The notes below the pieces were generated by a model. The model was given only the letters and a program-made list of their open reading frames with translations. It did not search any database and was not told where the DNA came from. A stretch of DNA of 64,000 bases from Stramonita haemastoma (lineage: Eukaryota > Mollusca > Gastropoda > Neogastropoda > Muricidae): contig CM060324.1 of NCBI GenBank assembly GCA_030674155.1, positions 53,157,502 to 53,221,501 of the forward strand, in the 5' to 3' direction. Of this stretch, positions 12,301 through 23,745 are shown one piece after another (the stretch's first letter is position 1; the number at the start of each line of letters is the position of its first letter). The position numbers and the translations under genes were made by a program.

Positions 12301-15300
12301 CCGACTTTTTCCCGGTAAAAGACCCCAGGGCAGCAAGGCACTATCCCAGCGTATGCATACACTCTCCCCCACCATCTTTCAGATGTGTGGCGCCGGATTT
12401 GTGGCGACACGAGGGCCCCAAAAGCCAAGGCAGCTATTTCTCGGAAGGAAAGCTGGTAAGAGTACGCCACTAAAAACAAGCTGCGCGCACAAAAATAATG
12501 ACAATAACAGCAATATCATGCACCAGGGCAAACTGGAGGGTCCCCTGCACATGCGCGCACACAAACAACGCACTGACAAACACCAGCGCGCGAGCGCGTG
12601 CGCGCATGCATACCCACCCCTCCACCAAAATGTGCCGTTTTGCGCTAAGATGCCAGCAAAGAGCCGTTTTCAGCCCCGTCCAGCCCCGACTTTTTCCCGG
12701 TAAAAGACCCCAGGGCAGCAAGGCACTATCCCACGTATGCATACACTCTCCCCCCACCATCTTTCAGATGTGTGGCGCCGGATTTGTGCGACACGAGGGC
12801 CCCAAAAGCCAAGGCAGCTATTTCTCGGAAGGAAAAAGCTGGTAAGAGTACGCCACTAAAAACAAGCTGCGCGCACACAAATAATGACAATATACAGCAA
12901 TATCATGCACCACGGCAAACTGGAGGGTCCCCTGCACATGCGCGCACACAAACAAACGCACTGACAAACACCAGCGCACGAGCGCGTGCGCGCATGCATA
13001 CCCACCCCCCTCCACCAAAATGGTGCCGTTTTGCGCTAAGATGCCAGCGAAAGAGCCGTTTTCAGCCCCGTCCAGCCCCGACTTTTTCCCGGTAAAAGAC
13101 CCCAGGGCAGCAAGGCACTATCCCAGCGTATGGATACACTCCCCTCCACCATCTTTCAGATGTGTGGCGCCGGATTTGTGGCGACACGAGGGCCCCCAAA
13201 AGCCAAGGCAGCTAGTTTCTCGGAAGGAAAGCTGGTAAGAGTACGCCACTAAAAACAAGCTGCGCGCACACAAATAATGACAATATACAGCAATATCATG
13301 CACCACGGCAAACTGGAGGGTCCCCTGTACATGCGCGCACACAAACAAACGCACTGACAAACACCAGCGCGCGAGCGCGTGCGCGCATGCATACCCACCC
13401 CCCTCCACCAAAATTGTGCCGTTTTCCGCTAAGATGCCAGCGAAAGAGCCGTTTTCAGCCCCGTCCAGCCCCGACTTTTTCCCGGTAAAAGACCCCAGGG
13501 CAGCAAGGCACTATCCCAACGTATGCATACACTCCCCCCCACCATCTTTCAGATGTGTGGCGCCGGATTTGTGGCGACACGAGGCCCCCAAAAGCCAAGG
13601 CAGCTAGTTTCTCGGAAGGAAAGCTGGTAAGAGTACGCCACTAAAAACAAGCTGCGCGCACACAAATAATGACAATATACAGCAATATCATGCACCACGG
13701 CAAACTGGAGGGTCCCCTGCACATGCGCGCACACAAACAAACGCACTGACAAACACCAGCGCGCGAGCGCGTGCGCGCATGCATACCCACCCCCCTCCAC
13801 CAAAATGGTGCCGTTTTGCGCTAAGATGCCAGCGAAAGAGCCGTTTTCAGCCCCGTCCAGCCGCGACTTTTTCCCGGTAAAAGACCCCAGGGCAGCAAGG
13901 CACTATCCCAGCGTATGCATACACTCCCCCCCACCATCTTTCAGATGTGTGGCGCCGGATTTGTGGCGACACGAGGGCCCCCAAAAGCCAAGGCAGCTAG
14001 TTTCTCGGAAGGAAAGCTGGTAAGAGTACGCCACTAAAAACAAGCTGCGCGCACACAAATAATGACAATATACAGCAATATCATGCTCCACGGCAAACTG
14101 GAGGGTCCCCTGCACATGCGCGCACACAAACAAACGCACTGACAAACACCAGTGCGCGAGTGCGTGCGCGCATGCATACCCACCCCCCTCCACCAAAATG
14201 GTGCCGCTTTGCGCTAAGATGCCAGCGAAAGAGCCGTTTTCAGCCCCGTCCAGCCCCGACTTTTTCCCGGTAAAAGACCCCAGGGCAGCAAGGCACTATC
14301 CCAACGTATGCATACACTCCCCCCCACCAACTTTCAGATGTGTGGCGCCGGATTTGTGGCGACACGAGGGCCCCCAAAAGCCAAGGCAGCTAGTTTCTCG
14401 GAAGGAAAGCTGGTAAGAGTACGCCACTAAAAACAAGCTGCGCGCACACAAATAATGACAATATACAGCAATATCATGCACCACGGCAAACTGGAGGGTC
14501 CCCTGCACATGCGCGCACACAAACAAACGCACTGACAAACACCAGCGCGCGAGCGCGTGCGCGCATGCATACCCACCCCCCTCCACCAAAATGGTGCCGT
14601 TTTGCGCTAAGATGCCAGCGAAAGAGCCGTTTTCAGCCCCGTCCAGCCGCGACTTTTTCCCGGTAAAAGACCCCAGGGCAGCAAGGCACTATCCCAGCGT
14701 ATGCATACACTCCCCCCCACCATCTTTCAGATGTGTGGCGCCGGATTTGTGGCGACACGAGGGCCCCCAAAAGCCAAGGCAGCTAGTTTCTCGGAAGGAA
14801 AGCTGGTAAGAGTACGCCACTAAAAACAAGCTGCGCGCACACAAATAATGACAATATACAGCAATATCATGCTCCACGGTAAACTGGAGGGTCCCCTGCA
14901 CATGCGCGCACACAAAACAAACGCACTGACAAACCCCAGTGCGCGAGTGCGTGCGCGCATGCATACCCACCCCCCTCCACCAAAATGGTGCCGCTTTGCG
15001 CTAAGATGCCAGCGAAAGAGCCGTTTTCAGCCCCGTCCAGCCCCGACTTTTTCCCGGTAAAAGACCCCAGGGCAGCAAGGCACTATCCCAGCGTATGCAT
15101 ACACTCCCCCCCACCATCTTTCAGATGTGTGGCGCCGGATTTGTGGCGACACGAGGGCCCCCAAAAGCCAAGGCAGCTAGTTTCTCGGAAGGAAAGCTGG
15201 TAAGAGTACGCCACTAAAAACAAGCTGCGCGCACACAAATAATGACAATATACAGCAATATCATGCACCACGGCAAACTGGAGGGTCCCCTGCACATGCG

Positions 15301-15440
15301 CGCACACAAACAAACGCACTGACAAACACCAGTGCGCGAGTGCGTGCGCGCATGCATACCCACCCCCCTCCACCAAAATGGTGCCGTTTTGCGCTAAGAT
15401 GCCAGCGAAAGAGCCGTTTTCAGCCCCGTCCAGCCCCGAC
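9399..15440 (+). repeat. Satellite array F2: about 15 monomers, forward orientation
   Basis: The landmark 'atgtgtggcgccggattt' recurs at intervals of about 386-394 bp from about 9650 to 15125. From 12.8 kb onward the copies are nearly identical. Each monomer contains an alternating GC/CG tract (gcgcgagcgcgtgcgcgca) and a 'ccccctccacca' C-rich patch. The array joins R1 head-to-head at 9398/9399 at a homologous point of the unit, which makes a giant inverted repeat. Confidence 0.94.
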
Positions 15441-15710
15441 GTTTGCACGGTTAAAGATCCCATGACAGAAAGACAATATCGCACTGTATGCACACACTCT
15501 CTGCCACACTATTTGATATGTGTGGCGCCGGATTTGTGGTGACGATACAGTCCCGAAGAGCGAAGAAAGCTAACTTGTCGGAAGGAAAGCTGGTAAAAGT
15601 ACGCCACAAAAACAAAAAGATCCCAGGGCAGCAAGACAATATCGCACTGTAAGCATACACTCTCTCTCACCATCTTTGATAGGTGTGGCGCCGGATTTGT
15701 GGCGAAATGA
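15441..15710 (+). repeat. Diverged right edge of satellite F2
   Basis: About 0.7 of a monomer plus a shortened second copy: 'agacaatatcgcactgta' occurs at about 15472 and 15642, and 'tgtggcgccggatttgtgg' at about 15521 and 15685. The text departs from the F2 consensus in the same manner as F0, including 'aagacaatatcgcactgta', which F0 also has. Edge monomers at both ends of the block therefore share an older variant. Confidence 0.8.
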
Positions 15711-15900
15711 AAGATTTTTCCTTGCCTTGCCTTTTCTTTGCCTTTGCCTTGCCTTGCATCTCTCTCATATATGATACACATTATGGTATTTATATAAATA
15801 AATATATGTATACATCAATAAAATAGTAAATGAATGAATAAACGAATAAAGAATAAATACATAAATCTACAAGTGTGTGTGTGCGTGCGCGTGAGAAAAA
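15711..15900. repeat. Low-complexity CTTTGC and TAAA-rich flank
   Basis: A short run of 'ttgcc' repeats (15717-15760) is followed by AT-rich 'aataaat'-like sequence. No gene is visible. Confidence 0.6.
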
Positions 15901-15901
15901 A

Positions 15902-15907
15902 ATCACA

Positions 15908-15991
<84 letters not shown>

Positions 15992-15992
15992 A
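15902..15992. repeat. (AC)n microsatellite
   Basis: About 90 bp of AC with single interruptions. Confidence 0.95.
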
Positions 15993-16004
15993 CACACACA
16001 CACA

Positions 16005-16740
16005 GAGGCGCCGGGTGCAGGCTTGTGTATGTGTGTGTACGTGTACAGTCTACACCCCTTTCCTTTTATTTGATGGAATGTTCCCTGCTTTTTTCCCTCC
16101 AGGACACTGTGATCAGCAGCCTTACCAGGCCTCATCCACATCATGCAGCTGCTGAATCCTCAACTCCAGACTTCTGTTTCATTTCTTCTGCAAAGAAGCA
16201 CACCAAATACTAATGCATGTACATGCAGAATTCGTAGGCGAGAAATGCTTATTCAAGGGAAATAATAACGTCATGAAAACCGAGACCCAGAATAGAGTTT
16301 GTTACCTTAGACCACTCAACGCATAAGTTGAAGTACGGAAGCAAAAGATCCTCTTGTCTACATGTTCAGGCTTGTGCATCTCTCTTGTGCTTGCGTGGGC
16401 CTGGTACAGTTGCTTCAAGAGTTGTAAACATTTTTAGGGTGGCCCACAGTGCCAAAATGGGATGACTTGCGAGCACAGTCTCTAAATCGGATGATTCCAC
16501 TGGGACTTTATTACAATCTCAAATGTTCTGCTTGATCTGAGATTGAGAGGTATTTTTTTTTGTAAAGAATGTGTTTGTACCGGGGGAGGGGGGGGGGGGG
16601 AACACAGTTGGTAAAGATGTTTACAGTCACAATTTAAAAAGCTTGGCATGCAATATTTATATTTTTACACTAAAGGAATGTATGTGAATAAATACAATGA
16701 GTTACAGCGAATCTTTTAGAAATAAAACATACTTGTGCTA
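16005..16740. other. No gene recognised
   Basis: Mixed-composition sequence with a poly-G run at 16580-16600. No long open frame, exon or repeat seen elsewhere in the window was identified. Confidence 0.45.
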
Positions 16741-16750
16741 ACGTGACAAA

Positions 16751-16752
<2 letters not shown>

Positions 16753-16825
<73 letters not shown>

Positions 16826-16930
16826 GATAATAATAATAATAATAATAATAGTAGTAGTAGTAGTAGTAATAATAATAATAATAACAATAATAATGATAAC
16901 AACAACAACAACAACAATAATAATAATAAT

Positions 16931-17023
<93 letters not shown>
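16753..17023. repeat. (AAT)n / (AAC)n / (AGT)n compound microsatellite
   Basis: About 270 bp of trinucleotides that change phase in blocks: AAT, then GTA at about 16850-16867, then AAC blocks, then AAT again. Such block structure is typical of point mutations that were later amplified. Confidence 0.95.
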
Positions 17024-17044
17024 TAGTAGGCACCCATCAGTCTC

Positions 17045-17566
17045 GGAAGACTATGGAGTTGCACTCTAGTGTTTAGAGCGCAAAGCCTGGGTAAGTAAGT
17101 ATGGAGGGCAAGCTGTTACCCATGCAGCAGACTCCCCCATTCCACGCCACTGGAATGATCCATTGGAAAGGCAATGACCGATACGAATGGTTTCAGTACC
17201 GTCGCAGGATCCACCAGAACATTGCCATATACAGCCCCGAGCCGCCCTGGGACTCCAACTCCCCGATTTTTCCTCAGGGATGGTGTCTAAACACACCTGT
17301 GTGCATGCGGGTTTTAATAATTTTGTCATCCGCTCCTACCGGCACACGATGGCCTGCTCTTTCGAAAGGCGGAACGGGGTTTTAACGTGTGCGCAAGATG
17401 TTCCGCGTGCGTTCGCACACGGGGCCTCGTTTTATAGTCTCATTCGAATGACTTTGACATTCAGTTCGATTTTCGTCAGACTGGAAGAAAGGGCGACGCT
17501 GGGTACGAACCCAGAAACTCATGGTTTACATATTGGCAGACGAATGTCTTAACCATTCTGCCACCT
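17045..17566 (-). repeat. SINE family S2, longest copy with tRNA-like head
   Basis: On the minus strand the right end (about 17491-17566) reads like a tRNA-derived promoter: GGTGGCAGAATGGTTAAG for the A box and GGGTTCGTACCC for the B box. A central block of about 130 bp follows (17325-17450 on this strand, 'cggcacacgatggcctgct', 'aacggggttttaacgtgtgc'). That block is clearly related to the middle of S1. The far left part (17024-17110, 'cagtctcggaagactatgg') may belong to a different element. Confidence 0.7.
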
Positions 17567-17572
17567 TCCTTC

Positions 17573-17802
<230 letters not shown>

Positions 17803-17854
17803 AATCAATGATCTTCTTCTTTGTCGTCTTCTTCGTGGTGGTAGTGCTTTTTTG

Positions 17855-17990
17855 TATTTATATACCACTTTATTTTCACGGTAAATTTCTCTACGTGAAA
17901 TTCGGCCTGCTCTCCCCGGAGAGAGTTGTCGCCACAAGAGTAGTGCCACCCCCTCAGTCTGGCTCCGCGACTGAGCTAATACTGTCGTTA
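17855..17990 (-). repeat. SINE family S2, tail-proximal fragment
   Basis: Carries 'ataccactttattttcacgg', 'ctctacgtgaaattcgg' and 'gtcgccacaagagtagtgcc', the same order as at 366-468. With the copy at 17045 it brackets the trinucleotide array, so the two may be halves of one interrupted element. Confidence 0.65.
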
Positions 17991-18555
17991 GCAAGGGGAT
18001 TAGTAGGTGGTGTCCTGCGTATGCTAGATCAGAACAGGCACCCCTGAACACCACCAAAGTGACCCAGCAGCAGTGCAGGGCCCCTCTGGCTGGTGGCCCC
18101 ACTGCGGCCTAATATCGGTGTGCTCCCTGTGGACTGCCGATCCGGGGATGAGACACAACAAATCAGGGTATGGCTGTGGCAGGGAGATTGAAATGAGTGG
18201 CGTGAGAACAGCAGTAGGGGACATCACAAAAGACGAGGCAGCAAAAAAAAAAAGAGTAATGGCACCCATTAAATAAAATTATGTACCGGAATACGTGAGG
18301 AATCTATCTGCTGTAAGGCACATATTTTGGGACAAATATATTCTAATACCTTCATTAATCTTATGATTACGGTCATAAAAATCATGCTCATAACCATTTC
18401 GTAATCATGATGGACATAGTTATTCAGCTTACTTAAAAGATAATCAATTAAAAAGTTAACACAAAATCAGTAACATTCAACACAATGATTATTAAAATCG
18501 AGAGTACAAAATAAGTATAAAACATTTCTCATATGGATGTTAACGTGATAAGACA
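17991..18555. other. No gene recognised
   Basis: Mixed sequence, GC-richer to about 18240 ('gggcccctctggctggtgg') and AT-rich after that. No exon with consensus splice sites and no known element is supported. Confidence 0.45.
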
Positions 18556-18570
18556 ATAGTGGCACATTCA

Positions 18571-18571
<1 letters not shown>

Positions 18572-18612
<41 letters not shown>

Positions 18613-18619
18613 AGAGAGA

Positions 18620-18654
<35 letters not shown>
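18572..18654. repeat. (GA)n microsatellite
   Basis: About 80 bp of GA with a few doubled A steps; a purine-only strand. Confidence 0.95.
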
Positions 18655-18660
<6 letters not shown>

Positions 18661-18818
18661 ATGCTTTTTTTTTTTCCAAGACAGGACAGAATATGCAGAA
18701 CAGACATAGAGGGCACTGCACACGCATCTCGCAACGTCACGTGGTGAACTCTGCTAACTGATTGGCAGAAGGGACGGCTGCGTTCGCTGGCATATCCCAC
18801 TTCATCTGCACTGATCAC

Positions 18819-18891
18819 CTGACGCTGACACAGACAACTTGAGCATTGCAAGCGACAGGGCAAGACGTTCACCAGTGTCGCTGCCCGCCAT
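18819..18891 (-). other. Candidate first coding exon with YY1-like start context, weak
   Basis: On the minus strand a YY1-like motif (CAAAATGGCGGGC) contains an ATG at 18891. It is followed by 24 codons (MAGSDTGERLALSLAM...) and a possible donor, CAG|gtgatc, at 18818. A CACGTG E-box lies nearby at about 18738. The donor is only fair and no second exon was found. It could equally be a promoter fragment without this coding meaning. Confidence 0.22.
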
Positions 18892-19139
18892 TTTGAACTG
18901 CACCTACAGTAATTATCGCTGTTCTTGTTTATCATACATATTTTTTCCATTTGTACTACATGTTTCAATGGAAACGTCATGTAAAGATTGATGTTGTCTC
19001 TGGGTTCTGAACTAAAACTATTGCATCTCGACAATGCATTGACTTGTTTAGGAGTCGTTGGTGCCCACTATGTGTGTGTTGTGTGGCGTAGGTGTGTGTG
19101 GTGCCCACTGTGAACTAAGAATATCATTATAGCTTAAAA

Positions 19140-19475
19140 AAAAAACCTCACCAGGGGAGTGATTTGAATCTTTGATCTGTTGCCGTCAGATGATTCCACA
19201 CCATGTGCATGCATGTTTGACGTTGTCATCCGTCCTAACTGGCACACAATTTTGTCTTACTATGCTTGATCCCCCCCCCCCCCCCCGCCCCCCCCCCACA
19301 TTTGATTTATGTGTTCTTCAGATATTAAAAGTTGTATTCTATTTGTAATAACTTTCTTTCCCGAAAGGCCAACGGGATTTCACCTGTTGCAAAACAGGAT
19401 TCAACTTGTGCAAGGTACTCTGCGTGCGTAAGCAAACAGGGCCTTGTTTAGTGTCATGCGACAGACATCCGGAGC
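19140..19475 (-). repeat. Degenerate SINE with the S1/S2 central block
   Basis: Retains 'gtcatccgtcctaactggca', 'cgaaaggccaacgggattt' and 'actctgcgtgcgtaagcaaa', which align with the central block of S1 (reversed) and S2, but with many substitutions and a poly-C insertion at 19270-19300. It is an old copy. Confidence 0.5.
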
Positions 19476-19865
19476 AGTGACGTCGGAACTGATTAACTTC
19501 AGGTTGATAAATAGAACCTCAGAAAGGTGTCTTGGTTGGCTTGAACATGCACAATTAACAAACTCATCTACTAGGCTCCCCCCCCCCCTTCCCTGGAAAA
19601 AAGTGCGAGCTAGATGTCCTTGTGCATTGAAACAGGTATTGGCTACATCGTTGGTCTGCAGAACTTAGGATACAAAAATAAAAGCACTGAAATTAACATA
19701 TCAGTGGAATCTGTCGCATAATGTATTACACTCCATTAATTTTGATAGAAATATGTTAAAACTTACTCGGTCATTTTTTTTTTATCAATCTAACTCATGC
19801 ATTTGTTTCTTTCCAGAGGCAGACACAGAAACATAGCCATCGTCGTGTCCAACTCTACTCTTCAA
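19476..19865. other. No gene recognised
   Basis: AT-rich unassigned sequence with a poly-C tract near 19580. Confidence 0.4.
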
Positions 19866-19867
19866 CA

Positions 19868-20095
19868 AGCACCATAACAGAAGTCTGAAAACATCTGCCC
19901 CCCCCCCCCCCCCCCACCACCCCACACAACCAACACCACCAAGAACCAGTCCTGAATACACAAAGCCTGACATATCCGCAACCCACCCCACCCCCACCCC
20001 CCAAAACCATCACCAGTCTGAATACAACAGAAGCCTGATAAACATCTGCAACCACCACCACCACCATAGAACCAGTCTGCACCACAAGAGACCCA
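19868..20095. repeat. Degenerate C/A-rich tandem, unit about 60-65 bp
   Basis: The words 'accagtctgaa', 'acaga(a)gcctga' and 'catctgcaacc' recur three to four times with poly-C and ACC runs between them. The top strand is poor in G. Confidence 0.5.
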
Positions 20096-20224
20096 CGTTC
20101 ACAGTCTGCACTTGCCACCTGCCAAACTGCTGCAGGCAGGCACTCTACAGACAGACATCCTTCTTCCCCAGGGCCGCAACTGCAACAGCCTTCCTGCAGA
20201 AGCTGCTCTCAGCCCACCCTGGAA

Positions 20225-20425
20225 GGTTTGACATTCCGAAGGTGACCTACAACCCCCCCTTCCCCCATCCCTCCTCCCTCGTCTTCAGACTTCATACCAA
20301 GCACCCCCTCCCCCCTCGACAGTCTACACAATCTTCATACTCATGCACCCCCTTCCCCCCTTATAGTCCTACACAATCTTCTACTCAAGCACCCCCTGCC
20401 CCTCCTTAGAGTCTACAGAATCTTA
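20225..20425. repeat. C-rich tandem, unit about 58 bp, about 3 copies
   Basis: 'agcaccccctcccccctcgac', 'agtctacacaatcttcatact' and close variants repeat at about 20300, 20345 and 20390. No coding sequence is supported. Confidence 0.5.
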
Positions 20426-20752
20426 ATGATGAAGGCGGTAGCGAAAGAAAAAGGAAGCCACATAACATGGGAGCACAAGAGATGGAAACTGGAAATGTCG
20501 AAGACAGTAACTATTTCGCTGTTTTAATAATTTACCAATTTTTTTTTTATAGATTAACCGTAACAAAAAGACATACCCATTACTTTTTTTTCATTTTGTT
20601 CTAAAGTATTTGTTTTATTCTTGTGCTATCTTACCTGGTTTTTGTGTATGCCATGATTTGCATTCTTAGGTAGCGCATTACCTAGAAAAAAATTAAACCC
20701 CCCCCCCTCCCGAAACCCAAACTTCATACATTTTACATTTGCTATACACATG
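20426..20752. other. No gene recognised
   Basis: Mixed to AT-rich sequence with short poly-T and poly-C runs. Nothing further is seen. Confidence 0.4.
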
Positions 20753-20759
20753 CATGACA

Positions 20760-21014
20760 CCACCCTCCCTCCTTCTCTCCTCTCTTACAACCCTCTTTCT
20801 TTCATCCTTCCCCTCTTTGTGTCTCTCTCCATCCCTCTTTCTATCCTTCTCCTCTTCCTCCCTCTTTCCCTTTCCATCTTGCACTTTCTCTCCCCTTTTT
20901 TTTTTCCCTCCCCCCCCTTCTTTTTTTTTCCTTCTTTAACTTTTTTTTTTAAAAAAATTTTCAGTTATGTTTTATTTAAAATTTTTAAATTAAAATTTTT
21001 AATTTTTTTCAATG
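20760..21014. repeat. Pyrimidine tract at an assembly edge
   Basis: Almost only C and T to about 20940, then homopolymer T and A runs to the gap. The last 70 bases look like the low-quality end of a contig. Confidence 0.75.
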
Positions 21015-21114
21015 NNNNNNNNNNNNNNNNNNNNNNNNNNNNNNNNNNNNNNNNNNNNNNNNNNNNNNNNNNNNNNNNNNNNNNNNNNNNNNNNNNNNNN
21101 NNNNNNNNNNNNNN
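21015..21114. other. Assembly gap, 100 N
   Basis: Exactly 100 N, a conventional placeholder for a gap of unknown length. Satellite begins immediately on its right, so the missing DNA probably includes more satellite. Confidence 0.98.
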
Positions 21115-23645
21115 CGCGCTTGTTTTGTCAGTGTTTTGGGTTTTTTTTGGGGCGCCTGGGAGGGGACCCTGCAATTTGCCATGGTGTACATATTGCTGTA
21201 TAGTTCATTATTCGGGGCCCCAAACCCTTTTGTTTTTGGTGCCGTACATTTCCCCCCTTTTTCCTCCCCCCAACTACCTTTCTTACCCGGGGGCTCTCCT
21301 TCGCCACAAATCCGGCCCCAACCTATGCAAGATGGGGGAAGAGGGTCGCATACACTACGATATTGTCCCTGGTGCCGTGGGGTCTTTTTACCGTGCAAAA
21401 GTTGCAGTGCGACGGGGGCCGAAAACGACTCTTGGCTGCTATCTGTGCTCAAAACGGCAGCTTTTTCGGGTGGGGGGTGGGTATGCTTGCGCGCACGCGC
21501 GCGCGCGCTGGTGTTTGTCAGTGTGTTGGTTTGTGTGCGCGCATGTGGAGGGGACCCTGCAGATTGCCATGGTGTATCATATTGCTGTATAGTGTCATTA
21601 TTCTGGTGCCCAATCCTTGTTTTTGGTGCCGTACACTTTACCCGCTTTCCTCCCCCCATACTCCCTTTTTCTTAGCTCTCGGAGGCTCTCCTGTCGCCAC
21701 AAATCCGGCCCCACACCTATGCAAGATGGTGGGAGAGAGGGTCTGCATACACTACGATATTGTCTGGGTGCCGTGGGGTCTTTACCGTGCAAAAGTTGCA
21801 GTGCGACGGGGGCCGAAAACGACTCTTGGGCTGCTATCTGTGCTAAAAAAACGGCAGCTTTTTCGGGTGGGGGGTGGGTTTATGCTTCGCGCACGCGCGC
21901 CGCGCTGGTGTTTGTCATGTGTTGGTTTGTGTGCGCGCATGTGGAGGGACCCTGCAGATTGCCATGGTGTATCATATTGCTGTATAGTGTCATTATTCTG
22001 GTGCCCAATCCTTGTTTTTGGTGCCGTACACTTACCCGCTTTCCCCCCCCATACTACCTTTCTTAGCTCTCGGAGGCTCTCCTGTCGCCACAAATCCGGC
22101 CCCACACCTATGCAAGATGGTGGGAGAGAGGTCTGCATACACTACGATATTGTCTGGGTGCCGTGGGGTCTTTTACCGTGCAAAAGTTGCAGTGCGACGG
22201 GGGCCGAAAACGACTCTTGGGCTGCTATCTGTGCTCAAAACGGCAGCTTTTTCGGGTGGGGGGTGGGTATGCTTGCGCGCACGCGCGCGCGCGCTGGTGT
22301 TTGTCAGTGTGTTGGTTTGTGTGCGCGCATGTGGAGGGGACCCTGCAGATTGCCATGGTGTATCATTTTGCTGTATAGTGTCATTATTCTGGTGCCCAAT
22401 CCTTGTTTTTGGTGCCGTACACTTACCCGCTTTCCTCCCCCCATACTACCTTTCTTAGCTCTCGGAGGCCTCCTGTCGCCACAAATCCGGCCCCACACCT
22501 ATGCAAGATGGTGGGAAGAGAGGTCTGCATACACTACGATATTGTCTGGGTGCCGTGGGGTCTTTTACCGTGCAAAAGTTGCAGTGCGACGGGGGCCGAA
22601 AAACGACTCTTGGGCTGCTATCTGTGCTCAAAACGGCAGCTTTTTCGGGTGGGGTGGGTATGCTTGCGCGCACGCGCGCGCGCGCTGGTGTTTGTCAGTG
22701 TGTTGGTTTGTGTGCGCGCATGTGGAGGGACCCTGCAGATTGCCATGGTGTATCATATTGCTGTATAGTGTCATTATTCTGGTGCCCAATCCTTGTTTTT
22801 GGTGCCGTACACTTACCCCCTTTCCTCCCCCCATACTACCTTTCTTAGCTCTCGAGGCTCTCCTGTCGCCACAAATCCGGCCCCAAAACCTATGCAAGAT
22901 GGTGGGAGAGAGGGTCTGCATACACTACGATATTGTCTGGGTGCCGTGGGGTCTTTTACCGTGCAAAAGTTGCAGTGCGACGGGGCCGAAAACGACTCTT
23001 GGGCTGCTATCTGTGCTAAAACGGCAAGCTTTTTCGGGGTGGGGGGTGGGTATGCTTGCGCGCACGCGCGCGCGCGCTGGTGTTTGTCATGTGTTGGTTT
23101 GTGTGCGCGCATGTGGAGGGGACCCTGCAGATTGCCATGGTGTATCATATTGCTGTATAGTGTCATTATTCTGGTGCCCAATCCTTGTTTTTGGTGCCGT
23201 ACACTTACCCGCTTTCCTCCCCCCATACTACCTTTCTTAGCTCTCGGAGGCTCTCCTGTCGCCACAAATCCGGCCCCACACCTATGCAAGATGGTGGGAG
23301 AGAGGGTCTGCATACACTACGATATTGTCTGGTGCCGTGGGGTCTTTTACCGTGCAAAAGTTGCAGTGCGACGGGGCCGAAAACGACTCTTGGGCTGCTA
23401 TCTGTGCTCAAAACGGCAGCTTTTTCGGGTGGGGGGTGGGTATGCTTGCGCGCACGCGCGCGCGCGCTGGTGTTTGTCAGTGTGTTGGTTTGTGTGCGCG
23501 CATGTGGAGGGACCCTGCAGATTGCCATGGTGTATCATATTGCTGTATAGTGTCATTATTCTGGTGCCCAATCCTTGTTTTTTGGTGCCGTACACTTACC
23601 CCCTTTCCTCCCCCCATACACCTTTCTTAGCTCTCGGAGGCTCTT
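21115..23645 (-). repeat. Satellite array R3: about 6.5 monomers, reverse orientation
   Basis: Same monomer and orientation as R1 ('atgcaagatggtgggagag' every 390 bp or so). R3 differs by a diagnostic GGCCCC where the outer R1 copies have GGCGCC. The first 250 bases after the gap are error-rich. The array ends abruptly at about 23645 inside the 'ctctcggaggctct' segment of the unit. Confidence 0.93.
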
Positions 23646-23745
23646 CTGTTCAGAGAGAGGAGAGAGAACCAGGTCTAGTTTTAGGCCTTGTTGGGATTTT
23701 TCAAATAGTAATGCCCCTAAATAAACGTGGAAGTTGTACTGAAAT

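Noticed and set aside
17491..17566. A functional tRNA gene on the minus strand
   Set aside because: The A- and B-box-like words are present, but the cloverleaf is not convincing and the text continues into a shared SINE body.
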